Made by a program: the position numbers and the translations under genes. The notes under the pieces were generated by a model. It searched no databases and was not told the origin of the DNA. It worked only from the letters and a program-made list of their open reading frames with translations. A DNA stretch of 33,908 nt from PR03 sp031362725 (GTDB lineage: Bacteria > Myxococcota_A > UBA9160 > PR03): assembly GCA_031362725.1 (NCBI GenBank), contig JANLTC010000163.1, positions 1-33,908 of the forward strand. Direction: 5' to 3'. This document shows positions 7,507-14,994 of this stretch, piece after piece. Every line of letters starts with the position of its first letter. Positions within the stretch are counted from its first letter, which is position 1.

Positions 7507-10098
7507 CTATCGGCGCGGTTGTGTTCGCCGCCGCTGCGCGAGAGCGATGACTCCGAGTAGGAGCGGAATCTCCGCCCCGAGTCCGCAGCTCGGTGTCACC
7601 TCCCAGAACGGCCATCCGCTGTAGCAGTTGGGATCGTCGAAGTCCGCGAGGCCATCGCCGTCGTCGTCGAGCCCGTTGTCGCAGTTCGGGTTCTCAGGGC
7701 TCGCGTAGGGAGCGGGGCAGCCGCGATCGGCGGAGTCGGTGAAGCCATCGCCGTCGTCGTCGAGCCCGTTGTCGCACGCGAAGCGCGGGGTCTGCTCGGA
7801 GGGATCGGCCGCGTCGTCGCAACCGAGGTCTTCGGAGTCGGCGAGGCCGTCGCCGTCGTCGTCGAGACCGTTCGCGCAGGCGGGTGTCGTCACTGCGTCG
7901 CATGCGTCACCCGTTCCGTCGCCATCGGTGTCGATTTGATCAGGATTCGCAACGAGCGCGCAGTTGTCGGCGCCGTCGGCTACGCCGTCGTTGTCATCGT
8001 CGGAGTCGCAGGCATCGCCGGTGGCGTCGGCGTCGGTGTTCGTTTGGTCCGTGTTCGGAGCGAGCGGGCAGTTGTCCGTCGGGTTGTTCACGCCGTCCCG
8101 GTCGGTGTCGATGTCGACGATCGCGTAGCTGGCGCCTCCAGCCGCGATTGCAACGGCGGTGCCGAGCGTTCCGTCGACAGAAGCCGGTGGTGTGGTCTCG
8201 CCTGAGTAGTCCTCACCACCCCAGCACACGACACGGCCTGTGCCGGACTGGATCGCGCATCTGTGCTCATATCCCGAGGCGATCGCAGTCGCAGTACCGA
8301 CCGTGCCATCGACGGACGACGGAGGCAAACCGTAGTAGCTGGTTTCCCCCCAACATACGACGTGGCCCGTGCCGGCTTGGATTGCGCAGCTGTACCCGTA
8401 ACCGACCGCGATCGCGGTCGCCGTTCCAGCGGTGCCATCGACTGAAGGCGGCGGGACTGTTTCGCCCGAGTAGTCGTCGCCCCAGCACACGACGCGCCCC
8501 GACCCCGCTTGGATCGCACAGCCGTGGCCATACTCAATGGCGAGTGCACTCGCCGTTCCGACGGTCCCGTTGATAGCGGCGGGCGGTGCGATCGGAGCGA
8601 ACCATCCGCCCCAACACAGGACCCGGCCTGTTCCTGCCTGAATGGCGCAGCTGTAGTAGTCGGCAGTCGAAACGGCAGTCGCCGTGCCCGTCGCTCCGTT
8701 CACGTCCGGAGGAACCGACGATTCACCGTAGTAGTTGGAGCCCCAGCAAACGACTCGGCCCGTGCCAGCCTGAATGGCGCATGTCTGTTCAGCGCCGGGA
8801 GCGATGGCTGCAGCTCCGCCGAATGTCCCGTCCACCGCTGGGGGGACCGTAGTTTGCCCATAGAAATTGCTGCCCCAGCAAACCACCTTCTGGGTCCCGG
8901 ACTGAATTGCGCAGCCGTGCCCCCCGCCGCCGCCAATCGCAGAGGCCGTGCCAGTTGCCCCGTTCACTTCGGGCGGTGGCGTTGCTGCGAGGTACCAACC
9001 CCAGCCGACGACTGGACCCACGATCCCGCCTGTATCGCAGACGTCCCCAGCGCCGTCACCGTCGACATCTGCCTGATCGGGACTAGCAATCAAGCTGCAT
9101 TTGTCGGAGCCGTTCGCAACGCCGTCGCCGTCGAAGTCCGTATCACACGCATCGCCGATTCCGTCGGCGTCGAAGTCGCCCTGATTGATGTTGGCGGCGA
9201 GCTCACAGTTGTCCTGTCCGTCCTCCAACCCATCGCCGTCGTCATCGGCATCGCATTCGTCACCGGCCGGGTCGCGGTCAAGATTCGCCTGGTCCGGGTT
9301 CGGTGTCTGATCGCAGTTGTCCGGACCGTCGAGGACTCCGTCGTTGTCGTCATCCGTGTCACAAGCGTCGCCGGCGCCATCCGCGTCGGTGTCGAGTTGG
9401 TCGGCGTTGGCTACTCGGGGGCAGTTGTCAAACGGGTCATCGAGCCCATCACCATCCGGATCGAGAGTCTCGCGGAGGAAGAACGAGAGGGAGCCAGTGT
9501 CGGGCTCCGGGTGCTCCAAGTGCTGACTACGGGCCAGTGCTAGGAAGTGGATCGTGTACGAGCCTGGAATTAGCTCCGTGACTCCCGGAGAGAACGAGAT
9601 CCGGTTTTCGCCTCGATAGAACCAGATCTCCACCGACGAAGGCGACGTCACAAGATCGGTCTGTACGAATGTTGGAGTCGCGACGTCGAAGGTGATCCCG
9701 CTTGAGGTCTGGAGGCGGGAGATGCCGTCCCAACCATAGGTGTTGGCCGCGACTGCAATCCTCACGGTGCCATCAGTGATCGAATACTCCGACACACTCC
9801 AGTATCCGGTGCCCGGCGGACCGTAGGAGCTTCCCGTCTCACCCGGCAGCAGCGTCGTCGTACCGGAGCACGGTCCGCCGAACTCGCAGTTCTCGGCGAC
9901 GAGGGATCCGCCGCTCGTGATGGTGAGGGCGGCGTGCGCGTCGATCGGGAAGACGAGACCGAGCGCTGAAACAGTCGCGACGGAGACAGGGAGGATCGTT
10001 GCTCGCGCGCAGAATCCGCAGGCGCGACGAGCGGCTAGGACCGCTCTATGCAGAGAGAGAGAGAGAGAGCGGCATTCCAGATCCTCCGATCGGTCCAA
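7507..10098 (-). CDS. Secreted thrombospondin type 3 / RCC1-repeat surface protein, probably phase-variable
   Basis: The open frame encodes up to 863 residues. A hydrophobic signal segment ends at about DAHA-57, followed by a beta-rich domain to about 210. Thrombospondin type 3 Ca-binding repeats (DxDxDGxxD...NCP) fill about 212-345. Seven RCC1-like blades, six with V(V/L)CWG, fill about 350-655. More type 3 repeats (662-735) and three NGLDDDGDGxxD units follow. The tail (832-863) has CGLGAE, a hydrophobic stretch and an Arg-rich end, like a MYXO-CTERM-type sorting signal. No ATG, GTG or TTG occurs between the signal segment and a (CT)9 tract, so the tract must be translated. The ATG with a good GGAGG (10083-10087) at 10075 reads MPLSLSLSA then stop in this assembly. 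Only TTG 10098, without a clear Shine-Dalgarno, is in frame. Confidence 0.85.
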   Translation of the reverse strand: MDRSEDLECRSLSLSLHRAVLAARRACGFCARATILPVSVATVSALGLVFPIDAHAALTITSGGSLVAENCEFGGPCSGTTTLLPGETGSSYGPPGTGYWSVSEYSITDGTVRIAVAANTYGWDGISRLQTSSGITFDVATPTFVQTDLVTSPSSVEIWFYRGENRISFSPGVTELIPGSYTIHFLALARSQHLEHPEPDTGSLSFFLRETLDPDGDGLDDPFDNCPRVANADQLDTDADGAGDACDTDDDNDGVLDGPDNCDQTPNPDQANLDRDPAGDECDADDDGDGLEDGQDNCELAANINQGDFDADGIGDACDTDFDGDGVANGSDKCSLIASPDQADVDGDGAGDVCDTGGIVGPVVGWGWYLAATPPPEVNGATGTASAIGGGGGHGCAIQSGTQKVVCWGSNFYGQTTVPPAVDGTFGGAAAIAPGAEQTCAIQAGTGRVVCWGSNYYGESSVPPDVNGATGTATAVSTADYYSCAIQAGTGRVLCWGGWFAPIAPPAAINGTVGTASALAIEYGHGCAIQAGSGRVVCWGDDYSGETVPPPSVDGTAGTATAIAVGYGYSCAIQAGTGHVVCWGETSYYGLPPSSVDGTVGTATAIASGYEHRCAIQSGTGRVVCWGGEDYSGETTPPASVDGTLGTAVAIAAGGASYAIVDIDTDRDGVNNPTDNCPLAPNTDQTNTDADATGDACDSDDDNDGVADGADNCALVANPDQIDTDGDGTGDACDAVTTPACANGLDDDGDGLADSEDLGCDDAADPSEQTPRFACDNGLDDDGDGFTDSADRGCPAPYASPENPNCDNGLDDDGDGLADFDDPNCYSGWPFWEVTPSCGLGAEIPLLLGVIALAQRRRTQPRR
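10052..10069 (-). repeat. Dinucleotide tract (AG)9 / (CT)9 inside the start region of the surface-protein gene
   Basis: Nine AG units on the plus strand read as CT on the coding strand, directly after ATG-CCG. The count of 9 sends the ATG 10075 frame into TAG at 10048-10046. One unit more (10) or two fewer (7) would join that ATG to the signal peptide and the whole downstream protein. This is the arrangement seen in contingency loci that vary by slipped-strand mispairing. Confidence 0.85.
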
Positions 10099-10397
10099 CC
10101 TACGTCATCTCTACCAACGACATCAACGAGAAAATTTGCGGCGCGACGCTGCTCAACTGGTGTCGCGCACCGCGCGCTGACGGGCGAGGTCGAGGCTCTG
10201 GCCGACACTCGACGACGGAACGCCGCTTCCCACCGCCCGGAATTTTCTTTCCTGCCTGCGGACCCGGCCGCCACGATGTCCCGCCTATGCGCTGGCGATT
10301 CTCCTTCGGCCGTAGGCACTTGTGCGTCACAGCCGCAGGAAGCTCCCGGGGCACACATCTTGCTGTGCTTCCCGCGACCCAAGCGGGAGGAGAAGTC
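10099..10397. other. Divergent intergenic region
   Basis: This 299-base gap separates the minus-strand surface-protein gene from the plus-strand PEP-CTERM gene and must hold both promoters. I see no additional credible gene, repeat or hairpin terminator in it. Confidence 0.4.
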
Positions 10398-11033
10398 ATG
10401 GCAATTCATTCTCGTGTCGTTGGCTGGATGGCCGCTCTCTCAGCCCTCGCGCTGCCGATCACCGCGAGTGCCGTCACGATCGGTTTCGACGACGCTCTCC
10501 CGCCGCTCAACCTGAACGGCACGCTTCCGAACGGCTATGCGGGCTTCAACTGGTCGAACTTCACGACGGTGAACACCTTGCTGCTCTCGCAGATCGGCGG
10601 GACGTCGCCGAATGGGTATGTGAACGGGGTCGTGTCGCCGGACAACGTAATTGGCAATACCTCCGCGACGCCGGCCAACGTCTACGCGATCTCCCAGGAT
10701 TTCGATTTCACGAGTGTGTTCCTGACCGGCGCTTTCAACAACGGCCTCTCCGTTCGGGTCATCGGGTATGACGACGGCAACCAGGTCTACGACACGACCG
10801 TCGTCACGAGCTTCTCCACGTCGACGCAGTTCGTCTTCAACTATCTGAGCATCGACCGCATCGAGTTCCAGCCGTCGGGTGGCACACCGGCTGGGTCCCC
10901 GATCAATCCGCCCGGCGGCGCGTGGTTCGTGCTGGACGACCTCGTCATCGTGCCCGAGCCGTCGACCGCGGTTCTGGTCGGGCTCGGACTTCTGATCGCG
11001 CGAGTGACGAGGCGGCGCGGATCGGGTCGCTGA
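10398..11033 (+). CDS. PEP-CTERM exosorted protein of unknown function
   Basis: The 211-residue product starts at ATG 10398 behind GGGAGGAG and has a signal peptide ending near ITASA (residue about 23). The body is beta-rich and Asn/Thr/Ser-rich, with the features FDDALPP and VFLTGAFNNG, resembling many extracellular PEP-CTERM proteins. The C-terminus reads VPEPSTAVLVGLGLLIARVT followed by RRRGSGR: the PEP motif, a transmembrane helix and a basic tail recognised by exosortase (EpsH/XrtA-type). Function beyond export and anchoring or release is unknown. It is transcribed away from the large repeat protein. Confidence 0.85.
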   Translation: MAIHSRVVGWMAALSALALPITASAVTIGFDDALPPLNLNGTLPNGYAGFNWSNFTTVNTLLLSQIGGTSPNGYVNGVVSPDNVIGNTSATPANVYAISQDFDFTSVFLTGAFNNGLSVRVIGYDDGNQVYDTTVVTSFSTSTQFVFNYLSIDRIEFQPSGGTPAGSPINPPGGAWFVLDDLVIVPEPSTAVLVGLGLLIARVTRRRGSGR

Positions 11034-11094
11034 GGTCCACTCCGGCCTCACTTGTTCGTTGAGCCAGCGCCCGTCCGTGTTACCGCGCCGCGCA

Positions 11095-11380
11095 CTACAT
11101 CTGGCGGCGGCTCGGCACCGTCGTGCCGGTGCGGCCGTCGAGGGTGCGGAAGTAGCGATCGCCGGTGCGGTCGAAGCGCCGGTGGTCGAGTACCTCTTCG
11201 CCGCTGAAGTCGCCGATCAGATTGCTGCCCGAGTCGAAGTTCTGCGCCGCCACGACCGGAGTCGTGGCGAGGCGCGCGAAGGCGCAGGTGCCGCTGCGCG
11301 ACATGCTCTGCACGCGGCTGTCGCTGCGGCACCAGCACGTCGTTGCGACCGTCGCCGTCGTGATCGAGGAACGAGAGTGA
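11095..11380 (-). pseudogene. Possible remnant of an FG-GAP/VCBS-like repeat protein
   Basis: Between the PEP-CTERM gene and the duplication boundary, two overlapping minus-strand frames read like pieces of one protein. The first is SLSFLDHDGDGRNDVLV, a D-x-D-x-D calcium-loop segment typical of FG-GAP/VCBS repeats. After a frame change comes NFDSGSNLIGDFSGEEVLDH and a Tyr/Arg segment ending at the TAG at 11095-11097. Its 5' side stops exactly where the duplicated DUF2063 tail begins (about 11381), as if truncated by that rearrangement. Support is compositional only. Confidence 0.35.
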
Positions 11381-11557
11381 GCCACCGTGCTCGCGGCGCT
11401 GGTCGCAGGTCGATGCTTCGCCGATTCCTGCGACGTCGCGCCGTCAGCCGACGACGCCGAGCGGGCCGCTCGCGGCGTGCGCGCGCTGCTGCTGGCCTGT
11501 GCGCGTGGACTCGTGATGCAGGTCGAACTCCCGGGCGGAGCGCGTCGCACGGGCTGA
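11381..11557 (+). pseudogene. Stray copy of the last 59 codons of bufBC
   Basis: This stretch encodes the same C-terminal segment as the fused maturase (from ATVLAALVAGRCF to the terminal GGARRTG and stop), in frame and nearly identical. There is no start codon and no upstream DUF692 or DUF2063 body. It is a by-product of the segmental duplication and marks its left boundary. Confidence 0.88.
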
Positions 11558-11570
11558 CCGACGCGGCGCG

Positions 11571-12485
11571 CTACTCGGCCGGGTCTTGCTCGCGTTTTGC
11601 GAGCGCGTCGTTGCGCACGGGCGGGAGCGCGTGCAGGTACAGCGCGATCGCCTGCAGATCCGCCTCGGGCATGTGCTCGTAGCCGTGCTCGATCACTTCC
11701 AGCATCAGTCCCTCGGCGTCGTCGCCGTCGGGCAGCTGCCCGGTCTGGAGAAACCAGACCATGTCGGTCTTCGTCCACAGACCGATGCCCGTGTCGACGT
11801 CCGGGGTCAGGTTCGGGGCCAGATCGCCTTCGGGCCCGTCCTTCGACCCAGCCAGCCAGCGACCTCGATCGAGCGCGCCGGGCAATGTGCGCGGCGTGTG
11901 GCACTCGCCGCAGTGCGCGACCGCCGTGACGAGATACGCGCCGCGATTCCATTCGGGACTTTGCGCGGGATCCGACGCGAAGCGCCCCGGCGCGAAGAAC
12001 ATGAAGCGCCACGCCGCCGCAGCGATCCGCCACGAGAACGGCGGCCACGCCTCGTGCGGCCGGTTCTCGCGTCGCACCGGCGGGAGCGTGAACAGGTACG
12101 CCTTCAGCGCGAGCACGTCGCCATCGCTCATGCCCGTGAACGACGTATACGGGAACACCGGGAAGTACGCGTGGCCGTCCGGCGCGAGCCCTTCGCGCAT
12201 CGCGCGCACGAAGTCGGCGTCGCTCCAGCGCCCGATGCCGGTTTCGGGATCGGGCGTGATGTTGGAGCTATAGAAGACGCCGAACGGTGTCTTCATCGCA
12301 CGGCCACCGGAAAGCGGCCCGCCGCCGCCCTTCACGTCGCTGTGGCAGGTGCAGCCGCCCGCGGCCTCGAGGACTTTCCTTCCGCGCTGGGCTGCGTCGT
12401 CCTCGGCCGGTGCGCTCGCTACGAACGAAAGGGCAGCGATCGCCGCACCGAGCGCGACGATCGCTGCATGGCGCGCGCGCTTCAA
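11571..12485 (-). CDS. Secreted diheme cytochrome c, first haem motif one residue short
   Basis: The 304-residue protein has a signal peptide at residues 1-25 and two cytochrome c domains. The second has a normal haem site, C192-G-E-C195-H196. The first reads C45-T-C47-H48, i.e. CxCH and not CxxCH, inside an otherwise typical segment (LEAAGG...GGPLSGGRAMKTPF). Each domain repeats the pattern NITPDPETGIGRWSDADF or NLTPDVDTGIGLW. This architecture matches cytochrome subunits that accept electrons from membrane or periplasmic dehydrogenases. The start is TTG at 12485-12483, overlapping the TGA of the upstream cytochrome gene, so the two are translationally coupled. An upstream out-of-frame opening to 12998 is not used. 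The donor enzyme is not in the window. Confidence 0.85.
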   Translation of the reverse strand: MKRARHAAIVALGAAIAALSFVASAPAEDDAAQRGRKVLEAAGGCTCHSDVKGGGGPLSGGRAMKTPFGVFYSSNITPDPETGIGRWSDADFVRAMREGLAPDGHAYFPVFPYTSFTGMSDGDVLALKAYLFTLPPVRRENRPHEAWPPFSWRIAAAAWRFMFFAPGRFASDPAQSPEWNRGAYLVTAVAHCGECHTPRTLPGALDRGRWLAGSKDGPEGDLAPNLTPDVDTGIGLWTKTDMVWFLQTGQLPDGDDAEGLMLEVIEHGYEHMPEADLQAIALYLHALPPVRNDALAKREQDPAE

Positions 12486-12994
12486 TCGCCGCCGCCCTTG
12501 CGCTTGAACGACTCTTCCTTCGGCTTGCGGAAACTGTCGTGGCAGCCGCCGCAGGACTTCCCGGTGGCCTTCATCTGCACACCGAGCGCGGCGGGATCGC
12601 CCGCCTTCGCGACGTCGACCAACTTCGCGGTTTCGGTCTCGAACGCCTGGGTCTTTTCCTTGAACTCGTCCACCTTTTCCCAGATCGCCGGCTCGGCATC
12701 GTTCGGACCGCTGGTCACCTTGCGCTCGAACGCCGAGCGGACGAGCTTCGCGTGCGACGCAAGGCCTTCGGCGTGCGTGACGACGTTGGCACTGAGTGGC
12801 AGGCCGTACTTCATGATGTTCGCGATCGCGGCCATGTCGCCGCCGACCGACTCCATCACACTTTGGCGATACTTGATGCTGCCTTCGTCGAGCTTCCCCG
12901 CGTCCTGCGCCTCGGCGGCGCCGGGGATCATCATCGCGGCCGCCAGCCACGCCGCGGCAATCCCAGTCTTTCGATCGATCCGAATCGAGTGCAT
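12482..12994 (-). CDS. Cytochrome c-prime / c-556-like secreted monohaem protein
   Basis: The 170-residue product has a signal peptide ending near AAEA (residue about 29) and a four-helix-like body. The single C-terminal haem site is C148-G-G-C151-H152 followed by SFRKP, the position and context typical of the cytochrome c-prime family. The family includes electron carriers and NO-binding proteins of the periplasm. ATG 12994 has a perfect AGGAGG on the coding strand (13001-13006) with 6 bases spacing. It heads the two-cistron unit with the diheme cytochrome downstream. Confidence 0.85.
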   Translation of the reverse strand: MHSIRIDRKTGIAAAWLAAAMMIPGAAEAQDAGKLDEGSIKYRQSVMESVGGDMAAIANIMKYGLPLSANVVTHAEGLASHAKLVRSAFERKVTSGPNDAEPAIWEKVDEFKEKTQAFETETAKLVDVAKAGDPAALGVQMKATGKSCGGCHDSFRKPKEESFKRKGGGD

Positions 12995-13210
12995 GCATTT
13001 CCTCCTGGATGGGCCGGCGGGAAGCCGGCGCGGGGCGAGGCTAGCAGCGCAATGAGAATGTGTGGGTGCTCGAGAAGCGTCGCGATTCGCGCCCGATCGC
13101 GCGGTCATGGCAACTTCCGGCTGCGCCGCGGGGCAGGCGTCGATCCGTGATTTCGCTTGGCGCGCCCGCTCCGCGACGGCATCATGCGCGGAGCAGGAGG
13201 ATGCGCCGCG
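12995..13210. other. Divergent promoter region between cytochromes and ridA-like gene
   Basis: This gap holds the AGGAGG of the cytochrome gene and a GCCGGC-type inverted repeat near 13013-13030. No other gene is evident. The left copy retains a related short GCCGG/CCGGC hairpin at about 6248-6260. Confidence 0.35.
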
Positions 13211-13486
13211 ATGCCGCACGACCATTTCGATCCGCCGGGACTCTTCTCGACGCAGGGGCTCGGCTTCACGCACGTCGTTACGTCCGCTCCCGGCACGACG
13301 ATCCACAGCTCCGGCCAGAGGGCCTCGAACGCGGAGCGCAAACTCGCCCGCGGCAACGATGTCGCATTTCAGCCCGAGCAGGCCTTCGGGAATCTGCGCA
13401 TCGCGCTCGAAGCGGCGGGCGCCGGCGCGCTGACCGTTCCCGGCTTCCGGATCGAAGTCGAGGCGACGGTCGTCGTCGCCGCGTGA
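13211..13486 (+). pseudogene. RidA/YjgF-like protein with internal in-frame deletion
   Basis: The 91-residue product opens like a RidA-family enamine/imine deaminase (FDPPGLF...GFTHVVTSAPGTTIHSSGQ, then the helix QAFGNLRIALEAAGAG). It then jumps directly to the last strand (VPGFRIEVEATVVVAA). Normal members are about 125-135 residues. The missing stretch of about 35-40 residues carries strand beta-5 and the Arg that binds the substrate carboxylate (Arg105 in E. coli RidA). The reading frame is intact and AGGAGG (13195-13200) precedes the start. It may therefore still be made, but deaminase activity is not expected. The esterase gene follows after 4 bases. Confidence 0.7.
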
Positions 13487-13490
13487 CACT

Positions 13491-14465
13491 TTGAAGCTGC
13501 TACGGATCGCCGCGGTCGTCGTTGTGCTGCTCGCCGCGGCGGGACTGTTCTTCTGGTCGCGCTATCTGCGCACGACGAGGATCGAGACGCCGTCGCTCTC
13601 CGCCCGGCTGCAGCAGGCGACGCTGCGCGTAGGCGATCGCGAGCGCACGTTCCGCTACTACGTTCCGAAGAGGCGCTCGTTGCACCCGGCTCTCGTCTTC
13701 GTCTTCCACGGCTCGGACGGCGATGGCCAACGGGCGCGCACGGCGTTCGGCTACGAGTTCGACCGGCTCGCCGACGAGCACGAGTTCATCGCGATCTATC
13801 CCGACGGCTTCGAGCAGCACTGGAACGACTGCCGCAAGGCGGCTCCCTTCGCCGCGAACCGGCTCGACATCGACGACGTGAAGTTCACACGCGCGCTCGT
13901 CGACATCTTCGTGCGCGAGCGCCATGCCGATCGCAGCCGCGTCTTCGCCACGGGCATTTCGAACGGCGGTCAGATGGCGCTGCGCCTCGCGCTCGAGGCG
14001 CCCGACCTGGTGCGCGCCGTCGCAGCCGTGATTGCGAGCATGCCGACGCCCGAGAACCTCGACTGCAAGCCGCGCGGCGAAGCCGTTTCCATCCTCGTGA
14101 TGAACGGCAGCGCCGACCCGATGAATCCCTACGAGGGCGGCACCGTGGCGCTCTACGGCGTATGGGGCAATCGCGGCACGGTGCTGTCGACCGCGGATAC
14201 GATCGCCTACTGGACGAAGCTCGCCGGCTACGACGCTCCCGCACCGGTCGAGGCGCTGCCCGATCGCGATCCAACCGACGGCAGCACCGTCGAGCGAATG
14301 CTCTGGCAGGCGCCGGGCCGCAAGGCCGTCGCGCTCTACACCATCCGCGGTGGAGGCCACACCGTTCCGCACCCGCAGGTCCGCCCGCCGCGCATCCTCG
14401 GCGCCACCAACGGCGACATCGTCGCCGCGCACGAGATCTGGAGCTTCTTCGAGGCTGCGCCATGA
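13491..14465 (+). CDS. PHB depolymerase / LpqC-type alpha/beta-hydrolase esterase
   Basis: The 324-residue protein has an N-terminal membrane or signal segment (residues 3-21). The esterase fold shows VFVFHGSDGDG near the oxyanion loop, nucleophile Ser-157 in GISNGG, Asp-209 in NGSADPMNP and His-290 in GGGHTVPH, a complete catalytic triad. The family (esterase_phb / LpqC) includes polyhydroxybutyrate depolymerases and feruloyl esterases. The substrate is not determinable, although a phasin-like protein lies at the window's left end. The best start is TTG 13491, 4 bases after the RidA-like stop. No ATG precedes the hydrophobic segment, and no clear Shine-Dalgarno is seen. Confidence 0.88.
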   Translation: MKLLRIAAVVVVLLAAAGLFFWSRYLRTTRIETPSLSARLQQATLRVGDRERTFRYYVPKRRSLHPALVFVFHGSDGDGQRARTAFGYEFDRLADEHEFIAIYPDGFEQHWNDCRKAAPFAANRLDIDDVKFTRALVDIFVRERHADRSRVFATGISNGGQMALRLALEAPDLVRAVAAVIASMPTPENLDCKPRGEAVSILVMNGSADPMNPYEGGTVALYGVWGNRGTVLSTADTIAYWTKLAGYDAPAPVEALPDRDPTDGSTVERMLWQAPGRKAVALYTIRGGGHTVPHPQVRPPRILGATNGDIVAAHEIWSFFEAAP

Positions 14466-14759
14466 CGACGACTGCGACGCCCGCCAACGCGCACGCAGTT
14501 GCTGAGAGTCGCGATGCCACTCGATCTCGCACAAGAGCGCGCTTGTCACCGCTCGTTGTCGCGGCCATCGTCGATCGGCTGGGAGCGGCCCTGTTGCCCC
14601 GGCGTTCCGATCCGGCGAGGGAAGACCCTCGAGGAAGCGACCTGCTCATGCTGCGGTCTGCGCGGGGAATCGCCATCGAGGCGAAGTGGGTGGGCTTGCT
14701 GCTCGGCGGCTGCTTTGCGGCCACGCCGGCACCGGCCCAGCTCGGTGGTTACGAGAACC
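14466..14759 (+). other. Region without a recognisable gene
   Basis: An ATG at 14462 overlaps the esterase stop (ATGA) and opens a frame to 14797 (111 residues). Its translation is Arg/Ala-rich with one hydrophobic patch near 14690-14740 and no family likeness. It may be the disrupted 5' part of the hydrolase remnant that follows. Confidence 0.3.
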
Positions 14760-14994
14760 AGGGAGTTACCCGCTCGCCGTCCGCGCCCCGATGCTGAAGG
14801 CGCGGATCGACCGCTCCAACAGGATGTTGCAAGGCGTCAGCCATACCCCGGCGTTCGAACACGTGAAGGATCTCGATCTGCGCAACACACTCGCGACCGG
14901 GTCGAAGTACAAAGACGATTGGGCCAACGAGCTGCACCCGACCGCGAAGGGATTCGCCGCCGTCACCGCGAAGTTCGCCGCAGTCATTCGCTGA
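14760..14994 (+). pseudogene. C-terminal remnant of an SGNH/GDSL-type hydrolase
   Basis: The translated segment contains VKDLDLRNTL and, near the end, WANELHPTAKGFAAVTAKFA. It fits the final block of SGNH-fold hydrolases, in which the catalytic Asp-x-x-His lies near the C-terminus (here NELH). The N-terminal GDS block and the oxyanion-hole blocks are missing, and no sensible start exists, so this is a fragment of a longer gene. Confidence 0.5.

Larger units (their letters stand above)
11381..12994. repeat. Right copy of the segmental duplication (partner 5485-6236)
   Basis: This copy carries the truncated DUF2063 tail but two intact cytochrome genes, whereas the left copy carries the intact maturase but ruined cytochromes. 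Identity is highest across the first 274 bases (7 mismatches counted) and falls clearly in the cytochrome 5' parts, where the encoded signal peptides differ at many positions. Confidence 0.88.

Noticed and set aside
7600..9500. Possible CRISPR or DNA-level repeat array
   Set aside because: The repetition follows protein repeats (TSP3 and RCC1-like units) with codon-level variation and lacks identical repeats with unique spacers.
8509..9543. 344-codon plus-strand frame rich in Val/Arg
   Set aside because: Antisense of the repetitive Asp/Gly Ca-binding repeats; periodicity explains the long opening.
11571..12998. 475-codon single reading of both cytochromes as one protein from 12998
   Set aside because: The first part is out of frame with the cytochrome c-prime gene; the true arrangement is two coupled genes with starts at 12994 and 12485.
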